From: Haloglomus halophilum
GTDB taxonomy: Archaea > Halobacteriota > Halobacteria > Halobacteriales > Haloarculaceae
Reading direction: 5' to 3'
NCBI RefSeq assembly: GCF_024298885.1
Contig: NZ_CP101166.1
Span: forward strand, 868,001-932,000
Length of the DNA: 64,000 nucleotides
The translations under genes and the position numbers were made by a program. The first letter of the stretch is position 1; the number at the start of each line of letters is the position of its first letter. Positions 51,281-60,047 of this stretch are shown piece by piece. The notes under the pieces are model-generated. The model worked only from the letters and a program-made list of their open reading frames with translations, did no database searches and had not been told where the DNA came from.

Positions 51281-52941
51281 GCTGCCCCCATCTCCGCCGC
51301 GGTCTCGCCCGAGTCGGAGCTGCCGTCGCCCGAACCGCTCCCCGAGTCGTCGGCGGTCACGCCGCTCGTAACGAGGTCGGGCCGCACTTCCTCGAGGTCG
51401 TCGACCGTCGGCGCGTTCGTGATGACGACCGTGTCGCCGTCGACCCGCACCCGGAAGGCGTCCTCGAACGGGAGCCGGTCGACCGCGTAGACGTACTCGA
51501 CGCGGTCACCGGAGACCCGCTCGCCCTTCCAGTGTTCGAGCAGGAGCCGGTAACCCCGCGCGAACTGCCGGGCGTCCTCGGGGGAGTCCCAGACGGACTT
51601 CCAGACGTACGCCGTGGCGTTGGTGCTGCCGTTCGTCTCCGCAGCAGCGGTCCCGTTCCGGTAGATATGCATCCGGTCACCGTCCCAGCCGCTGGTCCAG
51701 CGGAGGTCGTAGTTGAACGGGTCCTGTCGGTCGACCTGCCCGCCGTCGCGGTTGATGAACTCGCGCGCGCCGTCGACGGCCGAGCGGTTGTACGGGTCCG
51801 CGATGGTGTACGCGAACATCGCGCTCATCCCGGACTGGCCGAGGCTGGCGTACGCCGGGCGGGTCTGTCCCTCGCGGGGTGGCTCCGGGCGGACCCGCTC
51901 CCAGACACCCTCGTTCCGGTCGGTCAGCGAGACGTTCGTCGGCTGGTCCTCGCCGTACTTCTCGGGATAGATGACCTGCTCGGAGGAGGCGGGCGGGTCG
52001 TCGTACATCGCGTCGACGCGGTCCCAGCCGCCGGCGTCGCGGTGGTGTCGGACGAACGGTGGCCCGTCGCTGTACGGGAAGAAGTTGAGGAAGTAGACGC
52101 CGAAGTGGATGTCGCTCCCGCCGCCGGCACCGCCCTCGCTGGGGAGCGACAGGCAGTTCCACTCGCCGCCACATCGCTGTCGGTAGAGCTGCTCGGTGTA
52201 GTGCGAGTCGCCCTCGAACAGCCCGTTGTAGGCGTTGTACGTCTCGCGCGTGGGACGCGTGTAGTTCGAGAGGTTGTACACCTGGTCCTGGAGTGCGTGG
52301 GTGAGTTCGTGGCCCAGCGTCAGCTCGTCGCGCAGTTTCGGCGGCGTCGACTCCGAGACGACGACGATGGAGTCGTTCTTCGGCGAGTAGAAGCCCAGCA
52401 CGTTCGACCCGCGGTTGGAGTTCTGGACGTTCAGCGAGTCCCGGTCCTCGCCGATGAGGAACAGCGACTCGAACTTCGCGTTGTCGAAGGTGCGGAAGGC
52501 GTCGGTGTAGTTGGCGTCACCGCTCGCGTACTCGGCCTGGTAGGTCGAGCGGTTGATGACCCGGATGGGGACGCGCTCGCGGAACTCCAGCTCGCGGAGG
52601 TGCTCGACGCGGGCCATCGAGCGCGCCACGAGCGCCCGGCGCTCGGTCTCGTTCAGGCCGTCGCTGGCGTTGTACGCGAGCGACTCGTTGTACCAGTAGC
52701 CGCCCTCCCAGCCGAGGCGGTCCTCGGCGGGGTCGGCGAAGTCGAAGCCGTCGGCGGTGGGCGTCGGTGTCGACCCGTCCGTCGGCTCCTCCCCGTCACC
52801 GGGTCCGGCGTCGGTCGGGGTCGGCGTCGCGGTCGGCGTGGGCGCGGCGTCGTCGCCGAGCGGGCCGCCGCCGGTGAACCCGGTCGAACAGCCGGCGAGG
52901 ACGACGAGTGCAACGACCAGCAGGGCGGGCAGCGTTCGCAT
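51277..52941 (-). CDS. Hvo_1808-type zincin-like lipoprotein 2
   Basis: A 554-residue paralogue of the next gene. The lipobox VVLAGC has Cys at 18, followed by a Thr/Pro-rich linker to about 68. HELTH at 211-215 and EGDSHYTE at 243-250 form the probable zinc site; TEQLYRQRCGGEWNCL resembles the same Cys pair. The C-terminal DAFRVRVDGDTVVITNAPTV matches paralogue 1. A Ser/Gly-rich tail follows. The ATG at 52941 is fixed by a TATA element (GCAAAAG, 52966-52972) 28 nt upstream; a longer start at 52965 is less likely. Confidence 0.82.
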   Translation of the reverse strand: MRTLPALLVVALVVLAGCSTGFTGGGPLGDDAAPTPTATPTPTDAGPGDGEEPTDGSTPTPTADGFDFADPAEDRLGWEGGYWYNESLAYNASDGLNETERRALVARSMARVEHLRELEFRERVPIRVINRSTYQAEYASGDANYTDAFRTFDNAKFESLFLIGEDRDSLNVQNSNRGSNVLGFYSPKNDSIVVVSESTPPKLRDELTLGHELTHALQDQVYNLSNYTRPTRETYNAYNGLFEGDSHYTEQLYRQRCGGEWNCLSLPSEGGAGGGSDIHFGVYFLNFFPYSDGPPFVRHHRDAGGWDRVDAMYDDPPASSEQVIYPEKYGEDQPTNVSLTDRNEGVWERVRPEPPREGQTRPAYASLGQSGMSAMFAYTIADPYNRSAVDGAREFINRDGGQVDRQDPFNYDLRWTSGWDGDRMHIYRNGTAAAETNGSTNATAYVWKSVWDSPEDARQFARGYRLLLEHWKGERVSGDRVEYVYAVDRLPFEDAFRVRVDGDTVVITNAPTVDDLEEVRPDLVTSGVTADDSGSGSGDGSSDSGETAAEMGAA

Positions 52942-52965
52942 TGCTCGGCCGGACGGGCGGCGCAT

Positions 52966-52972
52966 GCAAAAG
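52966..52972 (-). promoter_or_regulatory. TATA-like promoter of the Hvo_1808-type operon
   Basis: The minus-strand CTTTTGC is centred 28 nt before the ATG at 52941, which selects that start over 52965. Confidence 0.45.
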
Positions 52973-53077
52973 CCCCGCGGGGTCGTCACGCACGGACACG
53001 ACCTCCCCGTAACCACCGTTCGGGCGCCGACCCCGAGCCCGAGCACCGGCAACGGCTCGCGCCGACAGCCCCGACGA

Positions 53078-53084
53078 CTTATAC
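53078..53084 (+). promoter_or_regulatory. TATA box of the 28-aa membrane microprotein
   Basis: CTTATAC is centred 26 nt before the ATG at 53107, a strong leaderless promoter in an otherwise GC-rich region. Confidence 0.6.
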
Positions 53085-53106
53085 CGCAGGATGCGTAGAG
53101 TGAGGT

Positions 53107-53193
53107 ATGGACCGACAACAGATCTTCGCGCTCCTCATGGTCATCGCCATGATCGGGTCGTCCGTCGTGTACGGCCTGGCGTTCTTCCTCTAG
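53107..53193 (+). CDS. 28-residue single-helix membrane microprotein
   Basis: The frame encodes MDRQQIFALLMVIAMIGSSV followed by VYGLAFFL and a TAG stop. It is one transmembrane helix with a short charged N-terminus, in a region where random frames are Arg/Pro/Ala-rich. A well-placed TATA box (53078-53084) and isolated position between divergent genes support a real, leaderless gene. Similar tiny membrane proteins with MDRQQ-type starts occur in haloarchaea to my memory, but I cannot verify that. Function unknown. Confidence 0.65.
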   Translation: MDRQQIFALLMVIAMIGSSVVYGLAFFL

Positions 53194-53278
53194 CCCTGCG
53201 CGTCCCGTCCGCCGCGGAATCAGCACGCCCCGAGCGCTGCCAGCGTCCCGTCCGCCCGGGGTGGCCTGGTCGTCCTCG

Positions 53279-55078
53279 TTACTCGCCCCACACGTCCGAG
53301 AGCGGGTGGTCGGCGGGGTCCTGCGACCCGGAACTGCCGGAGCGCCCCGACCGACCCCCGGACCGGCTCCCCGACCCACCGTCCCCGGTCCGGCGGCGCG
53401 ACCCCCCACGGGTGCCACCGGAACCGCCGCCGTCCCCGACGGCCGCCTGCGGGTCGAACGCGGGCAGGTCCGGCGTCGACATCAGGTCCACCTGCTCGGC
53501 GAACCAGCCGGGCATGTCGTGGCGCGCGCGCTCGAACAGGTCCAGCAGGCTCGAATCGGCGAGGTAGGTCGCCCCGTAGTCGTCCGGTGCGCGCACGACG
53601 CGCCCGCACGCCTGGATGACCGTGCGCAGGGCGGTGCGGTAGTACCAGCCCCACTGCCCGTCCTCGAGTCGGCGGGCGACCCGCGAGTCACGCGTGTTCG
53701 GGTACGGCGCCTTGCAGAGGACCTGCCACCGGCAGAGGTCGCCGTTCAGGTCGAGCGCCTCCTCCATCTTCACCGAGACGAACACGTCGGCGCCCGAGGA
53801 GCGCTTCCAGCCCGAGAGCGCGGCGTCCCGGGTGTCGGAGTCGTGGCCGCGAACGCGGGCGCCGACGCCGAAGTCCTCGAGGTGCTCGCGCAGGCGCTCG
53901 GCGATGGCGTACGAGTGCGCGTGGACGAGGCCCTTCTCCTCGGGGTGCTGTTGCATCAGCCGGACGACGAGCCGGGCGATCTTCGGGATGGTCTCGTCGC
54001 GGTGCTCGTAGGTCATCTTCCCCTGCGCGGTGTCGTACAGCGGGCGGTTCTCGACGGGGAACGTGTGGGGCACGTCCACCAGCGCGACGTTCGCCGGGTC
54101 GAGGCCGGAGCCGCGGCAGAAGGCGTCCTTGTCGAGGATGGTCGCCGAGAGGAGGGCGAACTTCGTCCCGCGGTCCCAGACGGTGTGATGGAGGTAGCGC
54201 GCGGGGTCCATCGGCTTGATGGTCACCGCCGTCCCCGCGCCGTCGGGCTGGTCGACGACCCAGGTCGTCGTCGACTCGGTGTCGCGGAGGTCCTCGACGA
54301 ACCAGCCCAGTTCCCGGATGAGGTCGGTGAGCCGGTCGCGCTCGGCGACCTGCTCGCGGTCGAGTTCGGCCTCCGACCGGAGCTCCGTAAGCCGGCGGTC
54401 GCAGGCGGCCTCGAGCCGCTCGGCGTAGTCGGCGGCGTCGCCGAGGTTCTCGATGTTCGGTGGGGTGGTCGCCTCCCACACCGCCGACGGCACCCACCCC
54501 GGCGTCAGTTCGATGGTGGCGTACATCTCGGCCCACTCCGCGAGGCCGTGTGCCTCGTCGACGACGACCACGTCGCGCTGGCCGAACACGTCGCTCCCGG
54601 CGGTCTGCATGAAGTACGCCAGCGTCATCGCCGCGATGGAGCGGTTCGAGGCGATGGCCCGGTCGGAGAAGTACGGACACCGGTGCTCGACGGGACAGTT
54701 GTAGCCGCGCTCGCGGGCACACGGCGCCTCGTCGACCGGAGTGTCCGACTCCCCGGGGAGGATGCACTTGTAGTTCGACTTCCCGCGGATGATACTCAAA
54801 TCCTCCAGCAGTTCGTCGCCCGCCACGTCGTCGAGTTGCGAGACCTGCGGCGTCGTGTAGTAGGCGCCGACGGGCTGGTGGGGCTCGGCCTCGCCCGGCC
54901 GGCGGGCACAGCCGGCGATGGCCCGCGCGAGGAGGGACTTGCCGCTCCCCGTCGGCGCACGCACCAGCACCACGTCGTTCCCGTCCTCGAAGGCCGCTCG
55001 AATCCGCTGGAGGGCGGTCTCCTGTGCCCCCCGGTAGGAAGGGGCCGGGAACTCGGACTGGATACGGGCGGGGTCCAC
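53279..55078 (-). CDS. Rad3/XPD-type ATP-dependent DNA helicase with Fe-S cysteines
   Basis: A 599-residue superfamily 2 helicase. Walker A APTGSGKS is at 41-48 and the DEAH box VVVDEAHGLAE at 171-181. Four cysteines, C105, C120, C128 and C134 (CPVEHRCPYF), fit the 4Fe-4S domain of XPD/DinG-like helicases. Motif V/VI region GRVVRAPDDYGATYLADSSL near 510. The C-terminal 60 residues are Gly/Ser/Arg-rich. It probably unwinds DNA 5' to 3' in repair, by analogy. The start is GTG; an alternative upstream frame is a shadow. Confidence 0.88.
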   Translation of the reverse strand: MDPARIQSEFPAPSYRGAQETALQRIRAAFEDGNDVVLVRAPTGSGKSLLARAIAGCARRPGEAEPHQPVGAYYTTPQVSQLDDVAGDELLEDLSIIRGKSNYKCILPGESDTPVDEAPCARERGYNCPVEHRCPYFSDRAIASNRSIAAMTLAYFMQTAGSDVFGQRDVVVVDEAHGLAEWAEMYATIELTPGWVPSAVWEATTPPNIENLGDAADYAERLEAACDRRLTELRSEAELDREQVAERDRLTDLIRELGWFVEDLRDTESTTTWVVDQPDGAGTAVTIKPMDPARYLHHTVWDRGTKFALLSATILDKDAFCRGSGLDPANVALVDVPHTFPVENRPLYDTAQGKMTYEHRDETIPKIARLVVRLMQQHPEEKGLVHAHSYAIAERLREHLEDFGVGARVRGHDSDTRDAALSGWKRSSGADVFVSVKMEEALDLNGDLCRWQVLCKAPYPNTRDSRVARRLEDGQWGWYYRTALRTVIQACGRVVRAPDDYGATYLADSSLLDLFERARHDMPGWFAEQVDLMSTPDLPAFDPQAAVGDGGGSGGTRGGSRRRTGDGGSGSRSGGRSGRSGSSGSQDPADHPLSDVWGE

Positions 55079-55381
55079 GTGCCCATGTCCGCGTCGGCGA
55101 CAATAACCGCACCGGACTCGGACACCCCACCGGGCCCGACGGCCCCGGCGCGCGCGAGCTGCGCCGACCGGGCTGAATGACCGGTCAGTGTGCTGATACC
55201 AGAGCAGTCACCCGTCTACTGACGGTTACCGAACGATATCCGGTATGTGACGGTTACTTCCAGGACCACTTATGAGCGAAAATATTCTTGATTACCCGCC
55301 TATACACGGATATTCGCCATACTTTATATGCCACCCACAGGGGCCGGAACATATAACCCCCTGTATAACTTGCCCTCACTT
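55079..55381. other. AT-rich promoter region of the Thr/Asp repeat protein
   Basis: The 303-bp gap is GC-rich on the left and AT-rich on the right. TGACGGTTAC occurs twice, 28 bp apart (55220-55229 and 55248-55257), around the inverted ACCGAACGATATCCGGT. Several TATA-like elements follow (CTTTATATG about 55322-55328, CATATAAC about 55349-55356, TGTATAAC about 55363-55370). No further gene is convincing. Confidence 0.5.
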
Positions 55382-56563
55382 ATGGTGGGACAACACACAG
55401 CCAGCCGGACAAACGAGGGGAGATCGCCGACGACCCAGCCGTTCACGAAGAAGGTACTCCCGTCGCTCGGACTGATAGCGTTCCTGACAGTTGGGATCAT
55501 CTTCAACCCGTTCTTCGGGGTCGGAGCGGGGGCGGTGCCGGGTGTCGATAGCGGTGCCAGCCCCGGCGACAGCGCTGGTCCCGGGAACGGGGCGGACACT
55601 CCCGCTGACAGTGCGGCGGCAGCAGCCGATGCCGGCAACGGCGGCGACACCTCACAGGGCGCCCAGTCGAGCGTCGGGACGCCCGAGCCGCAGGGCATCT
55701 TCGCATCGAACGACCGGTCGGACACCGATGCCGCGGACGTGACCGACGGACCAGCGACCACCGCCAGCGGGAGCACGGCGGCTGACGCCGGCGGCAGCGA
55801 CGCGGCCGAGGACGGCGACTGGATGGACTTCCTGAACGACCAGACCAGCCCGCTCGTCCAGACGCTCCGTGGCCCGTTCGGACAGCTCCAGCCGGACAGC
55901 CAGCTGGCCGAGACGATGCGCGGTCCGATGTACGAACTGGACGACCCGGACAGCAACGTGGCCCGGACGCTCGCCCGCCCCGACAGCGAGGACGTGGTGG
56001 GTGGCCCGGTCGGTGACGTGACCGCCGACCTCGACCAAGCGGATTACGCACAGAACGCCGCCGAGGACTCGACGGGTGACCTCTCCGACGTGGCCGGCGA
56101 GACCACGGAGGGCGTCACCGAGGACGTGACCGACACGGTGGACACCACGACCGGCGACAGCACCGACGGGACGACCGAGGGAGTGACCGACACCGTCGAG
56201 GACACCACGGACACCGTGGAGGAGACGACCGACTCGACCACCGACACCATCGACAACACGACCGACTCCACGACGGACACCATCGACAACACGACCGACT
56301 CCACGACGGACACCATCGACAACACGACCGACTCCACGACGGACACCATCGACGACACCACCGGCGGGACGACCGATTCGACCACCGACACCGTGGACGA
56401 CACGGTCGACGACACGACGGACACGGTCGACGACACGACGGACACGGTCGACGATACGGTCGACTCGACGAGCGACACGCTGAGCGGTGACAGTACCAGC
56501 GACGACAGCACCAGCGACGACAGTACGTCGACGCCGTCCGACGACGACGACGGCCTCCTGTAG
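55382..56563 (+). CDS. Thr/Asp-rich repeat surface protein
   Basis: A 393-residue protein: a polar N-terminus, one hydrophobic helix (about 23-45, LPSLGLIAFLTVGIIFNPFF), then an acidic, Ala/Ser/Gly-rich extracellular part. From about residue 225 it becomes almost pure Thr/Asp/Val/Ser, including four perfect or near-perfect 11-residue units (TTDSTTDTIDN). There is no catalytic motif and no C-terminal anchor. The Thr-rich part would suit O-glycosylation, and a stalk or spacer on the cell surface is inferred. The ATG at 55382 is preferred over 55328 because a CATATAAC TATA element lies about 30 nt upstream. Confidence 0.6.
   Translation: MVGQHTASRTNEGRSPTTQPFTKKVLPSLGLIAFLTVGIIFNPFFGVGAGAVPGVDSGASPGDSAGPGNGADTPADSAAAAADAGNGGDTSQGAQSSVGTPEPQGIFASNDRSDTDAADVTDGPATTASGSTAADAGGSDAAEDGDWMDFLNDQTSPLVQTLRGPFGQLQPDSQLAETMRGPMYELDDPDSNVARTLARPDSEDVVGGPVGDVTADLDQADYAQNAAEDSTGDLSDVAGETTEGVTEDVTDTVDTTTGDSTDGTTEGVTDTVEDTTDTVEETTDSTTDTIDNTTDSTTDTIDNTTDSTTDTIDNTTDSTTDTIDDTTGGTTDSTTDTVDDTVDDTTDTVDDTTDTVDDTVDSTSDTLSGDSTSDDSTSDDSTSTPSDDDDGLL
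56225..56356 (+). repeat. 33-bp tandem repeat in the Thr/Asp repeat gene
   Basis: Four 33-bp units (56225, 56258, 56291, 56324) encode T-T-D-S-T-T-D-T-I-D-N; the last ends D. The first uses GACTCGACC and the others GACTCCACG, so they were copied recently. Confidence 0.9.
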
Positions 56564-56620
56564 GCGGGCGACTGCAGCCGTCCGTTCTGCTCCCGCGTCT
56601 CCCCCGAGCGGCCGCGCCGA

Positions 56621-56875
56621 CTACGCCTCGTCGCCCCCGTCATCCCCGGAGGACGTCCGGTCCTCGTGGGAGGGGAGCGCCGCCACGTCCTCGGCGGTGA
56701 CGTCGTGGTCGTCGGGAAGGCGCTCGATACAGTCGTAACAGAGCAGGAACTCCGAGCCGTCGGCCAGTTCGAGCGTCAGCCCCTCCGTCCGGTCGCCGCC
56801 GAACGACCAGAGGTTGGCGATGCCGCCGGCGATCTGGACGGAGCGGCCACAGCCGTCACACGGCTCTCGTGTCAT
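56621..56875 (-). CDS. Small zinc-ribbon-like haloarchaeal protein
   Basis: An 84-residue protein starting MTREPCDGCGRSVQIAGGIA. Two CxxC pairs, C-D-G-C near the N-terminus and LLCYDCIERLP near 44-54, form a likely zinc ribbon, followed by an acidic tail. This matches a conserved short family in haloarchaea. It may bind nucleic acid or protein; no function is assigned. The ATG at 56875 was chosen over one 57 nt upstream because the conserved segment begins there. Convergent with the Thr/Asp repeat gene. Confidence 0.72.
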   Translation of the reverse strand: MTREPCDGCGRSVQIAGGIANLWSFGGDRTEGLTLELADGSEFLLCYDCIERLPDDHDVTAEDVAALPSHEDRTSSGDDGGDEA

Positions 56876-56990
56876 GCCCCGCGGTTCGGCCGGCGTCGGC
56901 AAACCGCTGTCGGGAGCTGGTATCCCGGTCACTCAAAGACGCCTTTGATATTACGTAACGATGGGTGTGGATGCCCCCGTAGGGGAGTCC

Positions 56991-59387
56991 ATGATTCCAC
57001 GAACCGTCGCGGTCGTGGTGCTGGTCCTCGCCGCGTCCGTGACCGGCGCCGTCGTGCTGGAGGACTCCGCGGACCGGAGCCCGACGCCGGAAGCGGAGCC
57101 GGACGACCGGCCGGTGACCGACAACCGGAGCACCGTCCGCGAGGCGATGCAGTTGACCACGGCCGACTCCGACGCGGCGTTCCGGTCGTATCTCGAACGG
57201 GCCCAGCGCGAGGCAGGCGGTGGCTACCACGGCGTCGAGTTCGACCGCGGGCGACCGACCCGGGTGACGGAGGCCCCGATGGCGACGGCCGTCGCGGCCG
57301 ACAGCTCCGTGTCCCTGACCGGGCAGGCCGCCGCAGCCGGCGGTGACGGCGGCGGTGGCGACGCCGGCGGGGGCGCACCCTCGCGCCGCGTCGGCGGGAC
57401 GAACGTGCAGGTCGTCGGCGTCGACGAGCCGGACGTGGTGAAGACGGTGGGCGACCGGTTCTACGTCCAGCGGGCGGGTCCCTCGCTGGCCGCGGCCGGG
57501 ACGAGCGTCGTGGCCGCGACGCCGCCGGCCGACGCCCGCGTGACCGCGACCATCGACCGGAGCGGCCGGATGCTCGTCGGTGAGAACCGCGTCGTCGTGC
57601 TGCCGGACCGACGGGCGGTGCGGCGCCCCGTCGAGCCGGAACCGCGGCGAGGCGGCCCGGCCGGCGCGGTCACCGGCGCTGTCGACTCGATGGTCGCCGA
57701 CGAGGACGACCGCGCGGCCCGCAAGCGGGTGTTGACTGGATACGACGTGAGCGACCCCGACGCGCCGTCGGAAGCGTGGGAGCAGAAGGTCCGAGGGCGG
57801 GTGGTCTCGGCCCGCCTGTCCGACGGCCGGGTGCTCCTGGTCGTCGCGAACGACATCCCCCGGCCCGGCGAACCCTGCCGGGTGCGACCGCTGGCCGACG
57901 AGACGGTGGCGTGTACCGACATCCGCCACCCGGACCGACCGGTCCCGGCGGACGTGACCTACTCCGTGCTGGCCGTGAACGCCGAGGACGGTAGCGTCGA
58001 GGAGCGGACGACGTTCGTCGGGAGCCGCGAGTCGACGGTGTACGTCTCGCCGGACGCCGTCTACGCCACCTACACGACGAGCGAGCGGCGCTCGGCGCTC
58101 CGGACGGAGTTCCTGCTGGACAGCGACGTCGTCCCCGAGCGCGTGAAGGAGCGACTCCGCACCGTCCGGGACTACGACCTCTCGCCGCGCGCCGAGGAGG
58201 AGGAGGTCGAGGCGACCGTACAGCGCTGGCTCGGCACGCTCGCGCCCGCAGAGCGCGAGGACGCTCGGCGGGACCTCCGCAAGGACTGGGAGGAGTACCT
58301 CCGTGAGCACCGGCGCGACGCGACGACCACCCACGTCGCGCGCTTCCCCGTCGACGACCTGGAGGACGCGACGACCGGGAGCGTCCCGGGCATCGTCCTC
58401 AACCAGTTCTCCTTCGACGTCCACGACGGCCACCTCCGCGTGGCGACGACCGTCGGCGAGCGGCTCCCGGGCGTCGAGAGCGCCAACGACGTCTACACGC
58501 TCGACGCGACCAGCCTCGAACAGGTCGGGAGCGTCACCGGGATGAGCGAGGGCCAGCGCGTCTACGGCGTCCGGTTCGACGGCGACCGCGGTTACGTCGT
58601 CACCTTCCGGCAGGTGGACCCGCTCCACGTGCTGGACCTCTCGGACCCCGCGAACCCGACCGAGGAGGGCGAGGTGAAGCTCCCGGGCTACTCCTCGTAC
58701 CTCCACCCGCTCGGTGACGGCCGCGTGATGGGCATCGGCGAGGAGGACGGCCGCGTCAAGGCCGTCATCTTCGACGTGAGCGACGCCAGCGACCCGCGGG
58801 TCGAGGAGTCGCGGATCCTCGACGCCTACTGGTCCGGCGTCTCGCAGACCCACCACGCGTTCACCTACGACCCGCGCCACGGCGTCGCCTTCCTCCCGAC
58901 GCCCGAGGGCGGCTACATCCTCTCCACGGACGACCTCTCGACGGAGACGCGAGTGGAGATGCGGGCCCCCCGCCGGGCCCGCTACGTCGGCGACCACCTG
59001 TTCGTCTTCGGGAGCGACGAGGCGGTCGTCCTCGACGAGACGGACTGGTCGCGCGTGGCGACGGTCGACCTGAACGCGGTCCCGGAGCCACCGCGGACGG
59101 AGACGCCGACGCCAGTCGAGACGGCCACCGCCACACCGACGCCGATGCCGCCGACCACGACCCCGACGCCACCGCCGGAGGCGACGCCGACACGGACGCC
59201 GACGGCCAGTCCGACGCCCGAGGCAACCCCGCCACGGACCACGACACCGACCGCAACCCCAACACCGACACCGACCGCGACACCGACCGATACCACCGAG
59301 ACTGCAACCGCGACACGGTCACCGACGCCCACGCGGACCGCGACGCCGCAACCGACCGGGACGCCGACAGCGCCGACCGCGTCCTGA
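56991..59387 (+). CDS. Secreted beta-propeller protein (COG4880)
   Basis: A 798-residue secreted protein of the COG4880/PF09826 group. A signal helix (MIPRTVAVVVLVLAASVTGA) leads to GGTNVQVVGVDEPDVVKTVG, then a large beta-propeller with blades such as VARFPVDDLEDATTGSVPGI, DGHLRVATTVGERLPGVESA and VDPLHVLDLSDPANPTEEGE. The last 110 residues are a Pro/Thr-rich stalk with TPTPT periods. No C-terminal sorting signal or helix is present. The ATG at 56991 is chosen over 56961 because GGGGAG stands just before it and the protein then starts at the signal peptide. Confidence 0.8.
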   Translation: MIPRTVAVVVLVLAASVTGAVVLEDSADRSPTPEAEPDDRPVTDNRSTVREAMQLTTADSDAAFRSYLERAQREAGGGYHGVEFDRGRPTRVTEAPMATAVAADSSVSLTGQAAAAGGDGGGGDAGGGAPSRRVGGTNVQVVGVDEPDVVKTVGDRFYVQRAGPSLAAAGTSVVAATPPADARVTATIDRSGRMLVGENRVVVLPDRRAVRRPVEPEPRRGGPAGAVTGAVDSMVADEDDRAARKRVLTGYDVSDPDAPSEAWEQKVRGRVVSARLSDGRVLLVVANDIPRPGEPCRVRPLADETVACTDIRHPDRPVPADVTYSVLAVNAEDGSVEERTTFVGSRESTVYVSPDAVYATYTTSERRSALRTEFLLDSDVVPERVKERLRTVRDYDLSPRAEEEEVEATVQRWLGTLAPAEREDARRDLRKDWEEYLREHRRDATTTHVARFPVDDLEDATTGSVPGIVLNQFSFDVHDGHLRVATTVGERLPGVESANDVYTLDATSLEQVGSVTGMSEGQRVYGVRFDGDRGYVVTFRQVDPLHVLDLSDPANPTEEGEVKLPGYSSYLHPLGDGRVMGIGEEDGRVKAVIFDVSDASDPRVEESRILDAYWSGVSQTHHAFTYDPRHGVAFLPTPEGGYILSTDDLSTETRVEMRAPRRARYVGDHLFVFGSDEAVVLDETDWSRVATVDLNAVPEPPRTETPTPVETATATPTPMPPTTTPTPPPEATPTRTPTASPTPEATPPRTTTPTATPTPTPTATPTDTTETATATRSPTPTRTATPQPTGTPTAPTAS

Positions 59388-59554
59388 CGGCTGCGGCGTC
59401 ACGGCTTCGTGGCGACTGCCCGCTGGTGCCGATAGCGCCAGGAGCCGTCTCTGTCACGAGAGTTTCGGCACGTATATCGAGAACAGCAGCTCAGAAACAG
59501 ATTCCCTCTGCCTGTAGTGGTTTTTCGACAGTTATATTCGATACTATCGGAGAA
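59388..59554. other. Intergenic region
   Basis: A 167-bp spacer between the beta-propeller gene and the convergent small membrane gene. AT-rich over its last 90 bp (GTTATATTCGATACTATCGG). No gene or clear terminator. Confidence 0.3.
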
Positions 59555-59761
59555 TCAGGTGCCGAGCGGCGGGTTGCGGAACAGCGCGTCCCCGAGCACG
59601 AACGCGCTGACCAGTCCGCCAGCCGCCGTCGTAGCGTGCGAGGGGACATCCAGAAGCACGCCGGCGAGGGCGGCCACGACGAACGCGACTGGGATACAGA
59701 GCAGGACGATATCGTAGCGGGTCAGCCCCGACCCGCGACCACTGTTGGCACTCACAGACAT
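59555..59761 (-). CDS. Small two-helix membrane protein
   Basis: A 68-residue protein starting MSVSANSGRGSGLTRYDIVL. Two hydrophobic helices (about 16-37 and 46-60) are joined by a short turn with an Asp. It ends FRNPPLGT. GGAGGTGA lies 9 nt before the ATG on the minus strand, a Shine-Dalgarno sequence at a slightly long distance. It resembles short conserved haloarchaeal membrane proteins of unknown role. Convergent with the beta-propeller gene. Confidence 0.6.
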   Translation of the reverse strand: MSVSANSGRGSGLTRYDIVLLCIPVAFVVAALAGVLLDVPSHATTAAGGLVSAFVLGDALFRNPPLGT

Positions 59762-60047
59762 GACTGACTCTCACCTCCACCAGAAGTGTACTCGGGCGTC
59801 CAACAAAAATTTTGCCCCGAACCCATCCACCGAACCGCCAGTGAACCCTGAACGAACGATATCTAGAGTTATATCAAATATTCCGATAACTTATCCATAT
59901 CTCGCCTACCTCGAGTCACCGGGTTCGGGTACGCAGCGTCGGAGACGCGGCACGGAATCGGCACCGGCCACGCCACCAGCGACCGACGCAGGGCGTCGGT
60001 GACCCCGGGACGCACACTTATCCGCCGTCCGCACCTCGTGTAGCCAT
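59762..60047. other. Divergent spacer with AT-rich block
   Basis: This 286-bp spacer carries AAAAATTTT (59804-59812), a possible TATA for the small membrane gene, an AT-rich block (59855-59900) with ATATCTAGAGTTATATCAAA, and the CTTATCC TATA box of the next gene. No other gene seen. Confidence 0.4.
60017..60023 (+). promoter_or_regulatory. TATA box of the NAD(P)-binding gene
   Basis: CTTATCC is centred 28 nt before the ATG at 60048, giving a leaderless mRNA. Confidence 0.6.

Noticed and set aside
55272-55475. 67-codon frame starting MSENILDYPP in the AT-rich promoter region
   Set aside because: It overlaps the better supported Thr/Asp repeat gene out of frame and ends in an Arg/Ser shadow. 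A very short leader frame cannot be excluded.
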